Positions 31,701 to 40,455 of a DNA stretch of 64,000 bases are shown piece by piece. The translations under genes and the position numbers were made by a program. Source of the stretch: Symbiodinium natans (lineage: Eukaryota; Sar; Dinophyceae; Suessiales; Symbiodiniaceae); contig CAJNDS010002166.1 of NCBI GenBank assembly GCA_905221605.1, positions 557,764-621,763 on the forward strand, written 5' to 3'. The notes beneath the pieces are model-generated. The model ran no database searches, was not told where the DNA came from, and saw only the letters and a list, made by a program, of their open reading frames with translations. Each line of letters opens with the position of its first letter. Position 1 is the stretch's first letter.

Positions 31701-32503
31701 TAGGATTCCCTCGTAAAAGGGACCCCAAGAAGGTACCCCCCCCCTAATTTCGAAAAAAAAAAAAACCAAGATTGGATGGGCCGCCGGATTTTTGGCGGCC
31801 TGTCTCTCCCCTGTGCTCTTTCGTCTCCCTTCATGTCGGAGGGTTTAGGGTTTAGGGTCTACACTCTTTGGCTTCTTCGCTGGTGTAACTTGTGGGTTCA
31901 TGCATACCGTACCTCTAGGCCTACTTCTATCATGAGCTCTCAAGTGTAGATTTTGTTTAGGGTTCTCGAGGCTTCAGCGCTTCTTTTTTTAATGGTTGAG
32001 GGCAGGGCTGTAGGATTTGGGGTTTGGCTCGAGGGTTTATGGCTTTAGGGCACATGTCGCGCTTCCCATCTTGGGTTTGTGTAGCCTACGCATTCACATG
32101 GGCAGTACCGATATGCTTAAGGTTACTCAGCGAGACCAAAACTTAGAGAATTCACCATGTCGGGCTTAGGATTCAAGGGGGCTGTCCCTTCCGCCTAAGC
32201 CCGCGACTCCAACAGTTGTTTCGCAGTGCCGGTTCACCAGCTCTTTGATTTACCCTAAACTTTCAAACCCTAAACCCTAAACCCTAAACCCTAAACCCTA
32301 AATCCGAAGCTCCAGGCTTCTGTTGGACCTTCAGCCAACGGCCTTCCAAGCCTAATTCCCCCAGGAACGGCGCGTTCGGCGCCACGCGCCTGCTTCTGCA
32401 AGCGGCCGCAGACGCGACCATGCGCAACAGCCGGGGGAAGACCGCGCTCGAGTTAGCCAAGCAGGCCCCTCGGTTCAGGGTGTGGGGTGCGCCTAGAGTG
32501 TGA
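25657..32503 (+). CDS. Multi-exon ankyrin-repeat protein with SHQW-type N-terminal module (gene span)
   Basis: Twelve exons were joined by phase: 25657-25760, 26821-26942, 27068-27148, 27228-27329, 27418-27512, 27627-28275, 28396-(about 28530), 29763-29840, 30285-30362, 30750-30799, 31161-31217 and 32365-32503. The N-terminal module carries FVSHQWL, MFFGRVKKPTPESF, YIWYDFFSCPQ, CKYFVILCPS and ASRGWC in order, an arrangement I recall from many dinoflagellate ankyrin proteins. Ankyrin repeats follow. The product is probably a cytoplasmic scaffold or signalling protein, but its function is unknown. Most introns are GT-AG; two look GC-AG and one GA-AG, and nearly all acceptors are AG before G. 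The larger introns contain telomere-like arrays and short mobile-like elements. The true start is not found. A candidate alternative last exon lies at 33277-33360. Confidence 0.7.
26225..26380. repeat. Degenerate ~45-bp tandem repeat in an intron
   Basis: GATGTCTGTGYTCGCSAAA-like blocks recur about three times (26267, 26307, 26339) inside the 1.06-kb intron between the first two detected ankyrin-gene exons. The short ORFs here repeat with the DNA. Confidence 0.5.
26821..26942 (+). CDS. Ankyrin gene exon: SHQW block
   Basis: After TTTTTCGCAG the frame reads ESLGNAMFVSHQWLANHHPD, then PEGEQLKVLKDALGNIRSGA. The donor is GTAGTT at 26943. The S-H-Q-W-x-x-x-x-H-P-D motif is the hallmark of the module. 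It joins in phase to 27068 and completes a Gly codon. Confidence 0.7.
27068..27148 (+). CDS. Ankyrin gene exon
   Basis: The frame DIHIPVVTEMFFGRVKKPTP continues ESFTG. The exon ends at AA before GTCCAC; the next exon's first G completes a Lys codon. The acceptor (AAGAG at 27067) was chosen by frame. Confidence 0.6.
27228..27329 (+). CDS. Ankyrin gene exon: WYDFFSCPQ block
   Basis: After CTGGCAG, with AG before G, the frame reads YIWYDFFSCPQGMDGDAPIY, then RQQAIDTIVTYIS. The donor is GTGCCT at 27330. The 79-bp upstream intron is GT-AG. Confidence 0.75.
27418..27512 (+). CDS. Ankyrin gene exon: CKYFVILCPS block
   Basis: After GCCAAG, with AG before G, the frame reads CKYFVILCPSLMHANQRQLL, then GQDTWASRGWC. 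The exon ends at 27512 before GTGGCT. Joining to 27627 gives the expected WCRTERLSRELA sequence. Upstream intron 88 bp, downstream 114 bp, both GT-AG. Confidence 0.7.
27627..28275 (+). CDS. Ankyrin gene exon: linker and first ankyrin repeats
   Basis: 649-bp exon. It opens TERLSRELAAREDGATVVIE, then a conserved-looking segment ending RRIANVLVQMVWKKLRYLL. Ankyrin repeats follow: RDKSGWTPLCYAAMSGSAHL with VESLLKQRANCNER, then PVLSLAALFHSNEVIRVLLA with AKADVNARDSRKTIPL. Unspliced, the frame runs on to a stop at 28298. Ending at 28275 with a GC donor and resuming at 28396 restores the ankyrin consensus IPLHWACHADNL exactly. Confidence 0.75.
28276..28395 (+). other. Inferred GC-AG intron, 120 bp
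   Basis: It begins GCATCT and ends CAAAG before G. Without it the frame stops at 28298. With it the ankyrin repeat reads through, which is the best single proof of dinoflagellate-type splicing in the window. Confidence 0.65.
28396..28530 (+). CDS. Ankyrin gene exon (3' end uncertain)
   Basis: Reads HWACHADNLSAARVLLAAGA, then DFRTTQSGGFDAFACACGSS. The frame stays open to a stop at 28616, but the ankyrin-like pattern fades after about 28520, so a donor is expected between there and 28560. I could not choose one. The next exon (29763) begins in phase 0. Confidence 0.6.
28745..28844. mobile_element. Short element with 20+ bp terminal inverted repeats
   Basis: Begins CTGGTTCTTTGAGGGAATGA and ends with its near-complement TCATTCCCCCACTAAGAACC plus AG. 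The whole is 100 bp, non-coding, and in an intron of the ankyrin gene. It could fold into a long hairpin. The core (GTAGGTACCC, GACTCCC) resembles family A elements, but the termini differ. Confidence 0.55.
29537..29602. mobile_element. Family A element fragment, reverse orientation
   Basis: In reverse complement it reads GGGGGTTTGCGGATGCCC, TTGTAGTAAGGACCCCAACA, AGGTACCCCCGAATTTCCC, that is the family A order with the middle shortened. It lies in an intron of the ankyrin gene. Confidence 0.45.
29625..29760. repeat. CCCTAAA array flanked by exact 17-bp direct repeats
   Basis: CCCCCCCTCCCTTGTCC occurs at 29625-29641 and again at 29744-29760. Between them lie 102 bp made wholly of CCCTAAA-type units. 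The second copy directly precedes the AG acceptor of the next ankyrin exon. It looks like an insertion with target-site duplication; see findings. Confidence 0.85.
29763..29840 (+). CDS. Ankyrin gene exon
   Basis: After CTTGTCCAG, 26 codons read VSLQYRLHQALIFYSNSTEV, then VVTLIE. The exon ends before GTTGGG, a donor followed by a G run and TTTAGGG repeats. It joins in phase 0 to 30285, completing the ankyrin motif TLIEARADVNEQ. Confidence 0.65.
30285..30362 (+). CDS. Ankyrin gene exon
   Basis: After CCGGCAG, with AG before G, the frame reads ARADVNEQLHLTSPVPGAQL. The donor is taken as GTATCT at 30363, because that keeps phase 0 to the next exon. An earlier end is possible. The intron to the left contains TTTAGGG, CCCTAAA and G-rich tracts. 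Confidence 0.5.
30750..30799 (+). CDS. Ankyrin gene exon, short
   Basis: After GCAAAG, with AG before G, the frame reads VFRMLFTALSLRHYVS. The exon ends before GTCTCT at 30800. Joined to 31161 it gives VSPLTNLAYHH. Confidence 0.5.
31011..31115. repeat. TTTAGGG array in intron
   Basis: About 14 units, the last few TTAGGGC variants, between ankyrin-gene exons at 30750 and 31161. Confidence 0.95.
31161..31217 (+). CDS. Ankyrin gene exon
   Basis: After TTTGGAG, with AG before G, the frame reads LTNLAYHHKLATPLMLSI. Ending at 31217 with a GC donor (GCCTCT) and joining 32365 gives LMLSILNGAFGATRLLLQ, a normal ankyrin repeat. Reading through instead loses the pattern. Confidence 0.6.
31396..31484. 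repeat. TTTAGGG array in intron, about 12 units
   Basis: Perfect units inside the 1.15-kb intron between the last two ankyrin-gene exons. Confidence 0.95.
31654..31758. mobile_element. Short inverted-repeat element, family A
   Basis: Starts GGGGGGTTTGCGAAATAATA and ends CCTAATTTCGAAAAAA. The inner order GGGACCC, CCCCCGAGTAGTAGGATTCC, AAGGGACCCCAAGAAGGTAC matches the copies at 17408 and 23913. It lies in an ankyrin-gene intron. Confidence 0.6.
32365..32503 (+). CDS. Ankyrin gene exon, possible 3' end
   Basis: After CCCCCAG, with AG before G, the frame reads NGAFGATRLLLQAAADATMR, then NSRGKTALELAKQAP, a complete ankyrin repeat. The frame continues to a TGA at 32501. Either this is the C-terminus or a donor near 32472-32480 leads to a further exon. 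Confidence 0.6.
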
Positions 32504-33276
32504 TGGTGTGCGTGTACACACACACCTGTTTGCTAAGGATGAATAAGTTGTAGGGGCACACGCCGTCTGCAACCTACCGTGTGTAATGAAGCTGCGGTGG
32601 CAGATGGGATATCCAGCCTGATCAGCTGGACGTACCTGCATGTCTAAGAGGCCTTAGGCGTTTCGGTGGTGACTTTTCCGACCTCTTGTCTCCGTCATGT
32701 TCATTTCTCTGGGGTCAGGGGTGGTGCAACGCCCTGCTCACATACGCCCGGTAGAAGCATGTCATGTTACTGGGAATCCCAAGACGAGTTCTGGGCGGTG
32801 GGGTCTATGCCGCGCACGACGGACTGAGCATACCCTAGACCCTGAGTCCTAAATCCTAAACTAAGTCAGGGGTCGCATCCATCAAGAGCGGGACGGGGAG
32901 GTGAGGGTACTAGCCTCAATGGCTTGTAGGATGGCCGTATCCAGACCACCTTTATGTATATAACGGTAGCCTAAGCCCTGCCCGACCCTATTTTTGCACT
33001 CAGGCCGAAGGCTCGCAAAGGGCCCAGGCGACCCCTTTCCGAAGCCCAAGTGTGGCTTTAGCAAAAGAAACACACATCGGCACGGGAAGAAAAACAGTAA
33101 GAATAAAATCTCATAGACCCGAAGCCCAAGAGAGAGGAGCGTGGGTGGCCGGGGTGGGTTGAGGGGCGTTTCACATCCGAGCGCGCGCGCGCTCTCGCAT
33201 GACACACCCTAAGATGTGAATCTTGAACCCTAAGCCCGAAACCCTAAGCCTAAACCCGAAACCCGAAGCCCTGCAG

Positions 33277-33360
33277 GTTCAGGCCCCATCTTCACTCATC
33301 GCGTTGCTGCTCCCTGCGAGGGAGCCGGAGGAAGACGCGCAATCCACGTTTTCCATCTGA
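33277..33360 (+). CDS. Candidate terminal exon
   Basis: After CCTGCAG the frame reads VQAPSSLIALLLPAREPEED, then AQSTFSI and a TGA at 33358. It could be the last exon of the ankyrin gene, but no donor in the 32365 exon gives matching phase clearly. It is preceded by telomere-like sequence. Confidence 0.3.
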   Translation, partial: VQAPSSLIALLLPAREPEEDAQSTFSI

Positions 33361-33936
33361 CGCCGCCAAGTTCTGGTAGGTGGTTGTGGAGTTGGGGGAC
33401 GGTTTTTTGAAGCTCGGCTGGTGCCTCTGCAAAGCAGGGACTGCAAACCAGATCTGTGTTTATTGTGGAGCCACAAGGCCACTGGCCTAACTTCTGCCTG
33501 ACTTCTACGAGCACTGTTAGTCGATGTACATCGGAGTTGGAGGGGCCCCAAAAAACTTTGAACTCAAAGAGGCAAGGGGCGCCTTTTCAAAAAGGTCACC
33601 TCGGACCGCGGAAAGGGACGGATGCCGCTTTGCTGAAGGCCGTGTCTAGTACGTTTCTTTTTCCTACCGCATCTGGTAGAAAGCCCATGAAGCCCCTAAA
33701 CCCTAAACCCTGAACCCTACCAACCCGAAACCCCAAACCCCAGACCCCAGACGCTAAACCCTAAACCCGAGCCCCCCCCCCCCCCCCACAAGGGAGCTCT
33801 TGGTCGGAGATGTGGGGGGGGGGGGTTTCCAATAGAAAACACACACAGGAACCCAATCGCCAGCATGTGAGATCTCGGCTCACCATCTTCGAGCACAAGC
33901 CCTAAAACCTACAGCCCTATAAACCCGTACAGCCCT

Positions 33937-34095
33937 AAACCCTAAACCCTAAACCCTAAACCCTAAACCCTAAACCCTAAACCCTAAACCCTAAACCCTA
34001 AACCCTAAACCCTAAACCCTAAACCCTAAACCCTAAACCCCTAAACCCCTAAACCCCTAAACCCCTAAACCCCTAGACCCCTAAACCCCTAAACC
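33937..34095. repeat. CCCTAAA array, about 22 units
   Basis: Perfect CCCTAAA units, then seven CCCCTAAA units at the 3' side. Confidence 0.95.
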
Positions 34096-34372
34096 CTAGA
34101 ACCCTCAGCACCAAGAGATAGGTTTCGCCCCTGAACCCCGCAACCCTAAGCTCACACCCCTCTAGGGCTGAGCCCTCCTCTCACCACAATCAAAAACCCC
34201 GAAGCCCCAAGCCCTAAACCCTACAGACTCCTGACAACAGGTAGCTCAGGCCCTACACCCTGAACCCTAAACCCTGAACCCTGAACCCTAAACCCTAAGC
34301 CCTAAACCCTAAGCCCCAAACCATCACGCCTAAATCCTAAACCCGGAACACTGAACCCGGGGTTGTGTTGGA

Positions 34373-34455
34373 TTCATGGCGGCCTTCATGCGCGCGCTGG
34401 CGCATGGCAGGCGCGGGCCCCCGAAGCGCAGCAAGCCCTGCCTCTGGGCTCCGCG
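34373..34455 (+). CDS. Possible exon, unrecognised
   Basis: The frame reads MAAFMRALAHGRRGPPKRSK, then PCLWAPR, between telomere-like tracts. A second island at 34622-34690 reads LVLAPSRTVEETPRHLRERL. Composition only. Confidence 0.25.
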
Positions 34456-34473
34456 GTTTCGGGTTGTCCTAAT

Positions 34474-34622
34474 AGGGTTTAGGGTTTAGGGTTTAGGGTG
34501 TGCTCTAAACCCTAAACCCTAAACCCTAAACCCTAAACCCTAAACCCTAAACCCTAAACCCTAAACCCTAAACCCTAAACCCTAAACCCTAAACCCTAAA
34601 CCCTAAACCCTAAACCCTAAAC
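34474..34622. repeat. TTTAGGG array meeting a CCCTAAA array (fusion-like)
   Basis: Four TTTAGGG-type units (34474-34499), a spacer of about 6 bp, then about 17 CCCTAAA units (34505-34622). G-strand repeats facing C-strand repeats is the arrangement left by an end-to-end telomere fusion. Confidence 0.9.
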
Positions 34623-34982
34623 TTGTCTTGGCACCCTCCAGAACCGTTGAGGAAACTCCACGGCACCTGCGCGAACGATTGAGAGCTGAGGGGTTCAGGG
34701 TTGAGGGTTCATGGTTTTTGGGTATAGGGTTTAGGGTTTAAGGATTAGGGTTTAGGGTTGCGGGTTTGAAGCCCTCAGCCCTCGACTCCGCCCAAGCTCT
34801 TTCAACGCCTCACCCCTTCCCCAAGAATCTTACAACCCTGAAGGAGGGTCGCCAGCTGACACCATGCCGCTCCGGGCTCAGAGATGAGCACTAAACACCC
34901 TTAAACCCTAAGCCCCAAACACTAAACCCTAAACCCTAAACCCTAAACCCTAAACCCTAAGCCCTAAGCCCGACGCCCCAAG

Positions 34983-35046
34983 CGACGAAGTACTTGTTTG
35001 AGGGACTTCACGTACGACGAAGTCCTTGTTTGAGGGACTTCACGTA
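34983..35046. repeat. 32-bp tandem duplication
   Basis: CGACGAAGTMCTTGTTTGAG plus 12 bp occurs twice in tandem, with one difference, immediately after a CCCTAAA array. Confidence 0.9.
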
Positions 35047-35639
35047 CTAGCATGTTTCCAAAGCGGTTAAAGGCCGACCCACTAAGGTTTCGAGTCCATT
35101 CTGAAGCCTTTGCCCCCCCGCCTTTTCAACTCCCTCAGCCACTCTACGCCCTAAGCCTTAAAACCCTTATCCTGTGCTTGGGCCTTGTTTTGGACAGGGT
35201 GTGTTCGGGTGGGCGGCACAGGGGTGGTTCTTGGAGGTTCATGGGGTAGTTCCAGGTAGGTCATAGGATAGCTCCAGCTTTGGATGTTTATTTGGGGGTC
35301 TGAAGTGCGCGTGCACCTTGCCGCAAACCCCCGGGAAGGCTTCGGGTTTGGGTTCATGGCCTGAACCGATAATCCCCCCCCCCCCCCCCCCCACCTCCCA
35401 ACCACCCTAAACCCTGAACCCTGAACCCTAAACCCTAAACCCTAAACCTCTAAACTCTAAAACCCTAACTCTGTAAGAACGGACCCAGGCTGATACGGCC
35501 GCGCCATGGGTCGTCGGCGCGGGATCGGAAGCGGCACTCTCAGGGCACTGGCCAAACAACGCTTTGGTTGGGCTCAGGGCTCCGGGTTTGGGGTTTCGGG
35601 TTTAGGGTTTGGGTTTATTTAGCTTCAGAAAACCCTACC

Positions 35640-35717
35640 CCCTAAACCCTAAACCCTAAATCCTAAACCCTAAACCCTAAACCCTAAACCCTAAACCCTA
35701 AACCCTAAACCCTAAGA
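35640..35717. repeat. CCCTAAA array, about 11 units
   Basis: Plus-strand CCCTAAA units with one CCTAAAT variant. Confidence 0.95.
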
Positions 35718-36687
35718 GTTTCGCGTTTGGGCTTCAGAGGGTTAGAGTTTAGACGAGCCACGAAGCTTCAAGCAGACTGGCGGCCCCCTCGGGGGTTTGC
35801 GTTTGGAGCTTGATTCGTCTGCAGTTTCCTTTCTCGCACGGTTCAGGCTCAGAGCTTCTCTGACTGAAGCCTTCTCTGACTAGACCCTAAACCCCAAACC
35901 CCCCTAAACCCTAAACCCCCAACCCTAAACCCTAAGCCCTAAACCCTAAACCCGAAACCCGAAACCTCGCAAAACTGTCAGCGAGAAAACAGGAGGCTTC
36001 GGAGAATCGGCATGACATGAGCCACAGTCAAAGCGGCCAGTCTCAAGATTCTTATTCTAGGTCAGCAGTCCTTCCCTAGTTCTCTGGTTCGCATTGCAGG
36101 GTGGGGGGACAGCTGCGTAAGCAGCGCTGGATCGGGGTTTAAGGGTTTATGGTTTAGGGTTTAGGGTTAGGGGTTTCGGGGTTTAGGGTTACGGATGTTA
36201 CAGTAGGGGATGTTGGGGGTGGCTGGGATGGTAGGTGTGTTAGGGGTCAGGATCGCGCGCGCTTGTCAAGAGCAATTGCCAGGGACAGGCCGTAGCGGAC
36301 AAAGTCGCAGAAAGCCTAATCCATACGGCCCTTAAGCCCCAGACCTCAAACCCTAAACTCCAAGCCCTAAATCCTGAAGCCTAAAACCCTCAACCCTAAA
36401 CTCCAAACCCCTAAGAGCCCACATCCCCAACATTTCCTAAGCTGCTGAACCTGTTCTGGGTCTTGGTGTACCATACTTTAATACTTTTTTTTTGGTTCTG
36501 GGTTCCTATTATAGCTACTTATACCTAAAAAGTATGTACTTTTTTTTCAGGGTTTACTCCAAAGCTAAGTGTTCGTGTTGGGTGGAGTTAGAGGAGAGAT
36601 TGTCCAAACCCTCTAGCTGTAGCCTCGACGGCCGAGCCGACCTGGACCCTTTGGACCCTACCTCCTAAACCCGAAACCCGAAACCCT

Positions 36688-36865
36688 AAACCCTAACCCT
36701 AAACCCTAAACCCTATGCCCTAAGCCCTAAACCCTAAACCCGAAGCCCTAAACCCTAAACCCTAAACCCTAAACCCTAAACCCTAAGCCCTAAACCCTAA
36801 ACCCGAAGCCCTAAACCCTAAACCCTAAACCCTAAACCCTAAACCCTAAACCCTAAACCCTAAAC
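36688..36865. repeat. CCCTAAA array with 63-bp higher-order unit
   Basis: The landmark CCCGAAGCCC recurs 63 bp apart (at 36741 and 36804), with CCCTAAG at matching places between. A nine-unit block was therefore duplicated. Confidence 0.85.
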
Positions 36866-37147
36866 TCTGAGTCCTGGAAACCCTTGAGCCTCCAACTCAT
36901 CATGTTGATGGTGTAGACCTTCAGCTTTCAACCTTAAAGAGCTGCAACCCCCGAAGTTCTCTGATCCAAGCCCGTAAGGGAGAATAGGGTTTAGGGTTTA
37001 GGGTTTAGAGTTTAGGGTTTAGGGCCCCTTACCCCCCTCCCCCCCGCCTCCCCCCCCTCCACACAACAAAGCTGAAACCTGAAGTCCTTGGACAGAGCAG
37101 CTATGGACCTTCCTTACACCTTTCACCCCGAGCTCCCCTGAACACTA

Positions 37148-37268
37148 AGCCCCCGGACCCCTTGAACCCTCCCCTTGAACCCTGAACCCTGAACCCTGAA
37201 CCCTCAACCCTCAACCCTCAACCCTCAACCCTAAACCCTAAACCCTAAACCCTAAACCCTAAACCCTA
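37148..37268. repeat. CCCTGAA / CCCTCAA / CCCTAAA variant array
   Basis: Blocks of like variants follow one another (about 4 CCCTGAA, 4 CCCTCAA, 6 CCCTAAA). Units duplicated locally. Confidence 0.9.
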
Positions 37269-37367
37269 AACAAGAATCACTATGAGGCCGAACTCTGAAG
37301 ACTTCCGAGCTCACTTCGGCTTTTTGGCTTCCTGGCTGACCCGGATCTCTCCACCACCTGCAGCAAG

Positions 37368-37450
37368 AAATATTTATATATATTGTCGTACTAAGCAAAT
37401 TAATGTTGTATATATATATATATCTATATATATATACATTAATGTGTTCT
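37368..37450. repeat. AT microsatellite
   Basis: TATATATATATATCTATATA-type run. No gene. Confidence 0.85.
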
Positions 37451-37539
37451 GTATCTATATATGTATACTCTTGTTATACTATTGAAAAGAGTTTTACTGT
37501 TGCGATTAATGATAATACTAGCTAATTGGTTTGTTGGGC

Positions 37540-38215
37540 TTAGGGTGCTGCAATGCGCTCAGACTGCCACATTCTTTGGTTGGGATCTGGCCGATGGGCC
37601 GAAGAGCCCACCCCACCCAAATTCAAACCTTGACGGGTTTTAGGGTTCTACTCCTCAGCCCCCCCCCCCCCCCCCCCCAGGGTGTCGGAAGGCCGCCGGT
37701 ATTTCTGCCGCCGGTTTGGATAGTTTCTCAAAATGTTCATGGGGGGGACGGCCACTTGGCCGTTTTTGGTTCTTTTCCTCAAGGCTCTCTTCAAACGCAG
37801 AAGGGGTGTTGAAGCAAACATATTCTTGGTCAGGCCTCCCGGGACCAGAAGCGCAAGTAAGGTCATATCGCGCGGGTTCAAATCGAGCAGCGGGTTGGTT
37901 TTCAAACCAAGCACCCCGAATCACTGGCGATTTGAGGAGGCTACGTAATCATCACTTGACCCTGAACCCTTCAATTCACTGGCTTCACGACGCATAATGG
38001 GTTTGGCCATCAGAACCCATGGCAAACCCGGGTCGGGACTGACAACAAGTGGTGTCGGAGCTTCCTGCCTGGAGGCAAAACACATGTTTGGCACGCGTCA
38101 TTCAGTAAGCCCATTCCAATGCGGGCTAGCGAATCCTTTTGAACCGTTTTGGGTTCGTTGTCACGTTGCATGTAGCTGTCGGTGCTTCAAAGTTTAAAAT
38201 GAAGCTCAAAACGAT
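37540..38215. other. Repeat-poor segment, no recognised gene
   Basis: About 680 bp with one poly(C) run (about 37660-37678) and open frames on both strands (up to 93 codons). None has a recognisable domain. Confidence 0.4.
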
Positions 38216-38250
38216 GCATCAACGGGGCGCTGACGTCGTTCCTGGCTGTG

Positions 38251-38285
38251 TAGGGTTTAGGGTTTAGGGAGCCTAAACCCTAACC
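38251..38285. repeat. Short TTTAGGG-to-CCCTAAA inverted junction
   Basis: Two TTTAGGG units, AGC, then CCTAAACCCTAA. A second, minimal fusion-like arrangement. Confidence 0.7.
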
Positions 38286-39284
38286 GAATGTAGCCCAGGC
38301 GCTCATGCTCGTGTGCTGCCGGGCACTTGGCATTGCTGGGAGGTTCAATTGTTTTCAGAAGGCCCTAAACCCTGAACCCTGAACCCTATATTCTAAACCG
38401 TTTAGGCTTTACGGTTTTTAGGGTACCTAGAGTTATAGCTCAGCATCTAGTCATGGCTTCATTTGGATCCCATGAGCCCCCAACCCCAAGTTCTTGCCCG
38501 TGAATCTTCAAGTGGCGGGGTGGGGGTGGGGTGGGTTTCGGGTTTGGGGTTTAGGGTTTTGGGTTTAGGGTTTAGGGTTTGGGGGGTGGGGGGTGGGGCC
38601 GGGCAGGGCAGGGTGAGAGCGGTCAATCAGTGCAGAAATTCAATGAAGAAAATGGGAAGTTCAATCTGATAGCCCTAAACCTTTCTGGGCCTTGAGGCTA
38701 GTGTTTATAGATTTTCGGGTTCAGGGTTATACGTAGAGCAGCCCGAGTTTATGCTGGTTTTCGTTGTTGCCCAGCTTGTAACCCCTAGTCCGCCAAAAAG
38801 CCCTGAAACCCTGACCGCATGAACCGGGACGCTGCTACTTGTAACGATTCTTGCTGTGCATCAAGGCTTTGAGTTTTAGTGTTTGGGTTCAGGGTTTCAA
38901 GGCCAGAAAGTTGTAAGAGGTTTAAGGTTGAGGGGTTCAAAACTGTAGGGTTTGGAGTTTAGGGTTTAGGGTTTAGGGTTTAGGGTTTAGGGTTTAGGGG
39001 GAGCCCAAAAAACCCTAAACCGCACCCTGTTGTTGAAGCCCTTAAGGACTCAGAACCTCAAGCCCTTTAGGGTTTATATCTTTGGGGTGTTGGGGCCTCA
39101 GGGTCTTGAGGCCCTTTGGTCTTGGGAGCTGGGCTGCTTTCGAGCTGAAGCCCTAGACCCTGAAACCCTAAACGCGAAAGCTCCCAACTCTCAGCCCTGA
39201 GCTCTAAGCCCCAAGCCCCAAGCCCCAAACCCTAGACCTGAAACCCGAAACCCCAAACCCTAAACCACGAGCGTCAGTTGCCTG

Positions 39285-39350
39285 TCTGGTCTACCTCATG
39301 GGCACGCTCCGATCCATCTTCCGCCCCTTCCTCTGGGCCGGGCATGGGGG
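39285..39350 (+). CDS. Possible hydrophobic exon
   Basis: A plus-strand frame reads ACLVYLMGTLRSIFRPFLWA then GHGGAG, which could be part of a membrane segment. It is followed by TTTGGGG repeats. Weak evidence. Confidence 0.25.
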
Positions 39351-39779
39351 AGCGGGGTTGGGTTCTGGGGTTTAGGGTTTGGGTTTGGGTTTTGCGGGTT
39401 TGGGGTTTGGGGTTTCGGGTTTCGGGTTTGGGGTTTCGGATTTGGGGTTTGGGGTTTAGGCTTTGGGGTTTGGGGTTTCGGTTTCGGTTTGGGGTTGTTG
39501 CGAACTTGGAGTTAGAAGCAGCTGATGCTTCTAATCATTACACGAGGTTACTCATGTCTCAAGAGATGATGTTGGGTTTAGGGTTTGGGTTTGGGGTTTC
39601 AGGAATTAGGGTTTGGGGCTTGCGCGCCCTGACAAGTGCGAGCCCTTTGAACCCCTAGACCCTAAGCCCCCAAGATCTCAGTCTGAAGCCCGAGAACGCG
39701 CCCCTCTAAGCCCGGCAAGGCTCAATGAAGGTTGTTTTGGGTTGGTAGGTGGGCTGCCTCCAACACCCTAAATTTTACT

Positions 39780-40230
39780 GTTATCTCGGTTAATTGGTGG
39801 GTTCGTGCTCGGGTTCATGTTCCAGGTCCCTCCCTGTGCGCTCGTGGTCCGTGGCTTGTGTGTGGAGCGCGTCCTGGCCCCCCCCCTCCAAACCACCACC
39901 AGAAAGTCCGCCAGGAGCTTTCAACTCGCTCTGTCCCCCCTCTCCTCGGACAGGACGAGTGTGTCGTTGACGTCGTGCCTCCCGTGCTTCAAAGCCCCAG
40001 TCATGCGGAAGCTCCGCACCTTGGGCAACCATGGTCCAGTGTGGGAAATACCCATTTCTTGAAGGCTTGGATGCTTGACTCTCGCCCACGTCAATCCAAG
40101 GGTCCCCCCATGCGAGAGGACCCGGCAGGTCCCGGCTGGTCTGTGTGCGAAAGCCCACGGGTGTGCTTGCAGAAAAGCTGTACGAATTGTCTCGGCCCCC
40201 AAACCCACCTAGTCGCTGGTTTTTCATGAT
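39780..40230. other. Repeat-free segment with open frames on both strands
   Basis: GC-rich unique DNA. Plus-strand frames of 165 and 85 codons and minus-strand frames of 155 and 95 codons overlap, and none has a recognisable domain. Coding potential is likely, but the strand and exons cannot be set by eye. Confidence 0.35.
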
Positions 40231-40455
40231 CAGCTGAGGGGGAACGGGTATCAACATGAGTTGCCATTTGCAGGCCTTGTTCTTGGTGATGGTGCTGGGT
40301 CCGGCAGTGTGCCCGTCTCAGCGATGCTGCTTCTTGCGGGGGGGCGGGGGGAGGCCTATTTGGGAATTTGGGACTGGAGTTGAGACGTATGCTGAGAAAG
40401 AGGTTATACAAGGGTTTATGGCTGAGGGTTCAAAGCCCGCAAGCATTGCACCGTG

